Source of the DNA: an uncultured Collinsella sp.
GTDB lineage: Bacteria; Actinomycetota; Coriobacteriia; Coriobacteriales; Coriobacteriaceae
Length of the DNA: 6,348 nt
Direction: 5' to 3'
Assembly (NCBI GenBank): GCA_900551015.1
Contig: URUI01000089.1
Location: 1 to 6,348 of the forward strand
The translations under genes were made by a program, and so were the position numbers. The notes beneath the pieces are model-generated. The model did not search any database. It was not told the origin of the DNA and saw nothing but the letters and a program-made list of their open reading frames with translations. Numbering within the stretch: the first letter of the stretch is position 1; every line of letters starts with the position of its first letter. Shown here piece after piece: positions 4,138 through 6,348 of this stretch.

Positions 4138-5799
4138 TTACTCCTGCTCGGACTCCTCAGCCTGCTTACGGCTGCGGATGAGGTGCGCCACGCCGATGCA
4201 CAGCACCGCGCCGCCAGCGATCCACGTGAAGGTCACGCCATTGAGACCGGTGAGCGGGAGGCCGGAACCCTGCTTGTTTTTGACGATCAAGGCAGCAGTA
4301 CCGTTGTCCGTGTTAGTCGTGTCAACCTCGACTAAATTGGAACCCCTGGTGCTCGTCTCGACCGTAATCTTGTTTTCTCCCTCTCCCTCTGCTTGGTTGA
4401 ATCCAATGGCTTTGATGGTGAAGGTGAACTCGGGGATGGTGTTATAGCCGGCGAGCGTATGGGTCTCCTTGACGGTGTAGGTGCCGGCATCGAGGCCCTT
4501 GACGTTAATCTCGCCGGAGTCGGTGGTCGTGAACTCATAAGCCTCAGTACCGAGGGAGCCATTCTCCTGGACATACATGTCCTTGGATGCAATATCGTCG
4601 GGATCAGTGGCACGGATGGTGAACTTTACGCCCTTAAGTATCTTATTCTCATCCGTCGCGTCCTTCTTGACGAGCTTGAGCGCATAGGTGTAGTCGCGCA
4701 CGGTGTCGGGCACAGACTCACCCCGGGAATCGTGGCCAGGGTTGTTGGAGTAGATAAGCTTGACGGTGTTGGAGTTGCCCGTGCCACCGACAACGACATG
4801 CTGGGACTTATTCGGGTCGAGCTTGGCGCTGTACGTGACAACGACCCTTGTATGCTCGCCGACAGTGACGCCGGCCGCCGTGGCGGCAGCCTTAAGATTG
4901 TCAAACTTTACGCTCAAGACCGTTCTGCCATTTGAATCGGGATCAGACACGGTCACAGAAGTAGGCGTGATCTGAGTCTCACCAATCACGGCCTTGACAG
5001 TGGACTTATCAACAGTCAAACCGGCAGACAGCTCATCGTGGAACTCATAATAGTAGGTGCTGAACGTGTCGACATTGCTTGCAACCGTGCCGGTCAGCTT
5101 GTACTGAACGGTCTGACCCATCTGGGAGTCCGCCTTGTACTTCCAGTCGTTGTCCGCACCATCGTCCTTGACCTGCTTCGTCACGGTCGGGATGCTCGTC
5201 TTCTCGGTAACGACCACTGCGTTGCCGCCCACGACTGCAAAGATCGGCGAGGTACCGGTCTGCTTCTCATTCGCACTGAGCGAGTCGGTATCGGTCATGA
5301 ACAGGTAGTAGCCAGCGCTCGTAGTGGTGAAAGCGCGACCGGCGGCAAAGGAATCGCCCGTAGCGGTAACACTCTTCTCTACAGCCAAGGCAATCTTGTT
5401 AAGGATGCTGCTCTGCGGCAGACTCGTGGTATCAGTGGTATCAGTGATCTTGGAAAGGTAGTCGGCAACGTCAGAAGCGGTCGAGTCTAAGGTAATCCCT
5501 GGGGCATTATTATCAACAAGCACCTTCAGGACCGCAGTCTCTGCGTCATCACTCGCCCACTCAATGTTGGACGCAACCTTACCGGACTTTCCGTCAATAA
5601 CGTCAGCCTTAAAAATCTGATACGCCTTGAACGAAGTGGAGTCATTGTCCACGGACTTGTTAATCGTGAGCGAATAGCTGGGGGCAGCACCCTCCGCAGC
5701 AAACGCCATCGTGACTGTCGCCATCACGCCGCCGAAGCTCAGGGCTGCGGTGAGGCCGGCGGTTACTGCCAGGCGTGCGATGTTCTTGGTTGTTTTCAT
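4138..5799 (-). CDS. LPXTG-anchored backbone-type pilin with D2 and CnaB/SpaA domains
   Basis: This is a surface pilin likely polymerised by a class C sortase. The 553-residue precursor has a signal peptide (1-34, probable cut AFA/AEG) and an N-terminal domain (about 36-195). A fimbrial isopeptide-formation D2-type domain follows (about 200-365), ending in NTVKLIYSNNP (344-354), typical of that family. Next is a CnaB/SpaA-type domain (about 370-510): LKLVKKD supplies a candidate isopeptide Lys (378 or 379), YTVKETHTLAGY (441-452) is the E-box with Glu445, and ALIVKNKQ (503-510) carries the candidate Asn508. The sorting signal is LPLTG (514-518), then a hydrophobic segment and a basic tail. 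No classic YPK pilin motif is present. Lys208 in IPTVTKQV, at the D1-D2 border, is the best candidate for the linking lysine (inference). The start is supported by AGAGG 8 nt upstream. A paralogous wall protein lies upstream and a terminator downstream. Confidence 0.92.
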   Translation of the reverse strand: MKTTKNIARLAVTAGLTAALSFGGVMATVTMAFAAEGAAPSYSLTINKSVDNDSTSFKAYQIFKADVIDGKSGKVASNIEWASDDAETAVLKVLVDNNAPGITLDSTASDVADYLSKITDTTDTTSLPQSSILNKIALAVEKSVTATGDSFAAGRAFTTTSAGYYLFMTDTDSLSANEKQTGTSPIFAVVGGNAVVVTEKTSIPTVTKQVKDDGADNDWKYKADSQMGQTVQYKLTGTVASNVDTFSTYYYEFHDELSAGLTVDKSTVKAVIGETQITPTSVTVSDPDSNGRTVLSVKFDNLKAAATAAGVTVGEHTRVVVTYSAKLDPNKSQHVVVGGTGNSNTVKLIYSNNPGHDSRGESVPDTVRDYTYALKLVKKDATDENKILKGVKFTIRATDPDDIASKDMYVQENGSLGTEAYEFTTTDSGEINVKGLDAGTYTVKETHTLAGYNTIPEFTFTIKAIGFNQAEGEGENKITVETSTRGSNLVEVDTTNTDNGTAALIVKNKQGSGLPLTGLNGVTFTWIAGGAVLCIGVAHLIRSRKQAEESEQE

Positions 5800-5805
5800 G
5801 TTGGG

Positions 5806-5822
5806 ACCTCTTTCTTGGAGGT
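5806..5822 (-). promoter_or_regulatory. pilin ribosome binding site within a small hairpin
   Basis: On the minus strand ACCTC (5818-5822) can pair with GAGGT (5806-5810), which contains the Shine-Dalgarno core, around a 7-nt loop CAAGAAA. The 5' arm, read as ACCTCC, equals the anti-Shine-Dalgarno sequence of 16S rRNA, so it can mask the site. The stem is short, so any effect on translation would be modest. Confidence 0.4.
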
Positions 5823-5907
5823 TGCTTTAATTCTCGTCATCACCAAAAGTCAGCAGGCTCATTTCCCTGCGCTCTAATCGCTACGGAGGTAGTACGCCAC
5901 TGAGCAA

Positions 5908-5916
5908 GGGGGGGGG
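5908..5916 (-). repeat. C9 homopolymer in the gap between the two pilin genes
   Basis: Nine consecutive G on the plus strand (C on the minus strand) lie 4 nt beyond the stop codon of the upstream wall protein and about 108 nt before the backbone pilin start. Tracts of this length are prone to slipped-strand length change. The minus strand has TTGTCC at 5915-5920, partly inside the tract, and TACTAC at 5889-5894; the 20-nt spacing would approach the 17-nt optimum if the tract shortened. This promoter reading is speculative. The rest of the gap shows no strong promoter. Confidence 0.7.
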
Positions 5917-5920
5917 ACAA

Positions 5921-6348
5921 TTATTTATCATGGCGACCTCCTCCCCGCTTGATGACGAGCGCGACGACAATAGCCACTACTCCGATGACGGCCAAAGCCG
6001 TTACCAACACCAACGTTCTATCTCCCGTCGAGGGCATAAAGCCTCGACTCACTTCGTTACTTGGGGTGTTAAGCACCGACAACTCGACTAAACCCTTCCC
6101 GGCATCGGCGGCATCAACTCGCAGAGGGCTTTCGGCCGATACGGTCACCTTAGGCTTGGCGGCCGCCACCTGGTCGACATCCAGGCCCTCGGCCTTGACC
6201 GTCACGCAGCGCGTGCCCTCAAAGGCGGTGTAGCCCTTGGGGGCCTTGAGCTCGCGGACCTCCAGCTTGCCCGAGTCCACGCCCGAGACGGTCACGCGGC
6301 CGTCCTCGCCCGTGGTGACGGTGGCCTTGCCTTGCGCATCCCACGTGC
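5921..6348 (-). CDS. cell-wall-anchored pilin or adhesin, C-terminal part (cut by window edge)
   Basis: The frame is open to the window edge; only the last 141 residues are visible. They begin with the end of one CnaB/SpaA-type domain, with GRVTVSGVDSGKLEVRE leading into the E-box LEVRELKAPKGY (Glu at 6251-6253). The segment VELSVLNTP carries the likely isopeptide Asn. The sorting signal is MPSTG (6023-6037), followed by a hydrophobic stretch TLVLVTALAVIGVVAIVVAL and the tail KRGGGRHDK. First position Met instead of Leu is a variant of LPxTG. By position, immediately upstream of the backbone pilin, this is probably the tip or accessory pilin, often a large adhesin in such loci. Its N-terminus and size cannot be seen. 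A GTG at 6293-6295 in this frame is an internal valine, not a start, because coding continues upstream. Confidence 0.88.
   Translation of the reverse strand, partial: TWDAQGKATVTTGEDGRVTVSGVDSGKLEVRELKAPKGYTAFEGTRCVTVKAEGLDVDQVAAAKPKVTVSAESPLRVDAADAGKGLVELSVLNTPSNEVSRGFMPSTGDRTLVLVTALAVIGVVAIVVALVIKRGGGRHDK

Noticed and set aside
3722..4447. A 241-codon plus-strand open frame crossing several hairpins and the pilin 3' end
   Set aside because: It runs through a terminator, several inverted repeats and the antisense of the pilin, with no conserved motif. It is better explained as chance openness.
6293..6295. GTG as the start of a short complete gene at the right edge
   Set aside because: The frame stays open and coding-like up to the window edge, continuing a CnaB-type domain, so the GTG is an internal valine.

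Overview
The window looks like a chromosomal stretch of a high-GC Gram-positive bacterium. The overall resemblance (GatC and GatA N-terminal sequence, GC-rich codons, LPxTG pili, characteristic intergenic repeats) points to Actinomycetota, class Coriobacteriia, probably Collinsella or a relative. This is inference from memory, without a search. All convincing genes lie on the minus strand, so the locus reads from right to left.

Reading in the transcribed direction, the window opens with the 3' end of a large cell-wall-anchored pilin or adhesin (5921-6348, cut by the window edge, MPSTG anchor). It is followed by a 121-nt gap holding a C9 homopolymer, then a complete backbone-type pilin (4138-5799: signal peptide, D2-type fimbrial domain, CnaB/SpaA domain, LPLTG anchor). 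An intrinsic terminator follows at 4001-4037. Next comes about 475 nt without a credible gene (3662-4137), dense in inverted repeats, with a possible plus-strand small RNA ending at a terminator near 3857.

A two-gene toxin-antitoxin-like or defence-like module comes next: a winged-helix protein (2657-3625) whose frame overlaps by 19 nt with an AbiEii-family nucleotidyltransferase (1902-2675). It has its own TATAAT promoter overlapping a dyad that could be an autoregulatory operator. A class C (pilus-assembly) sortase (852-1790) follows. The module therefore sits between the pilins and the sortase expected to polymerise them, and it looks less GC-rich than the sortase gene, which suggests insertion of a defence cassette into a pilus locus.

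The 545-851 interval carries three kinds of repeat: four CGAAA units spaced 20-21 nt, a 15-bp perfect inverted repeat, and a REP-like hairpin with a GGGGACAGGCACC core. At the far left are gatC (complete, 216-527) and the start of gatA. gatA is recognisable for only about 40 codons, then breaks into unrelated sequence that reads better as protein on the opposite strand. That is either a real rearrangement or an assembly chimera.

The two pilins and the sortase would together build a covalent surface pilus. The AbiE-like pair is probably an independent, self-regulated module. The gat genes supply the amidotransferase that makes Gln-tRNA(Gln) and/or Asn-tRNA(Asn).
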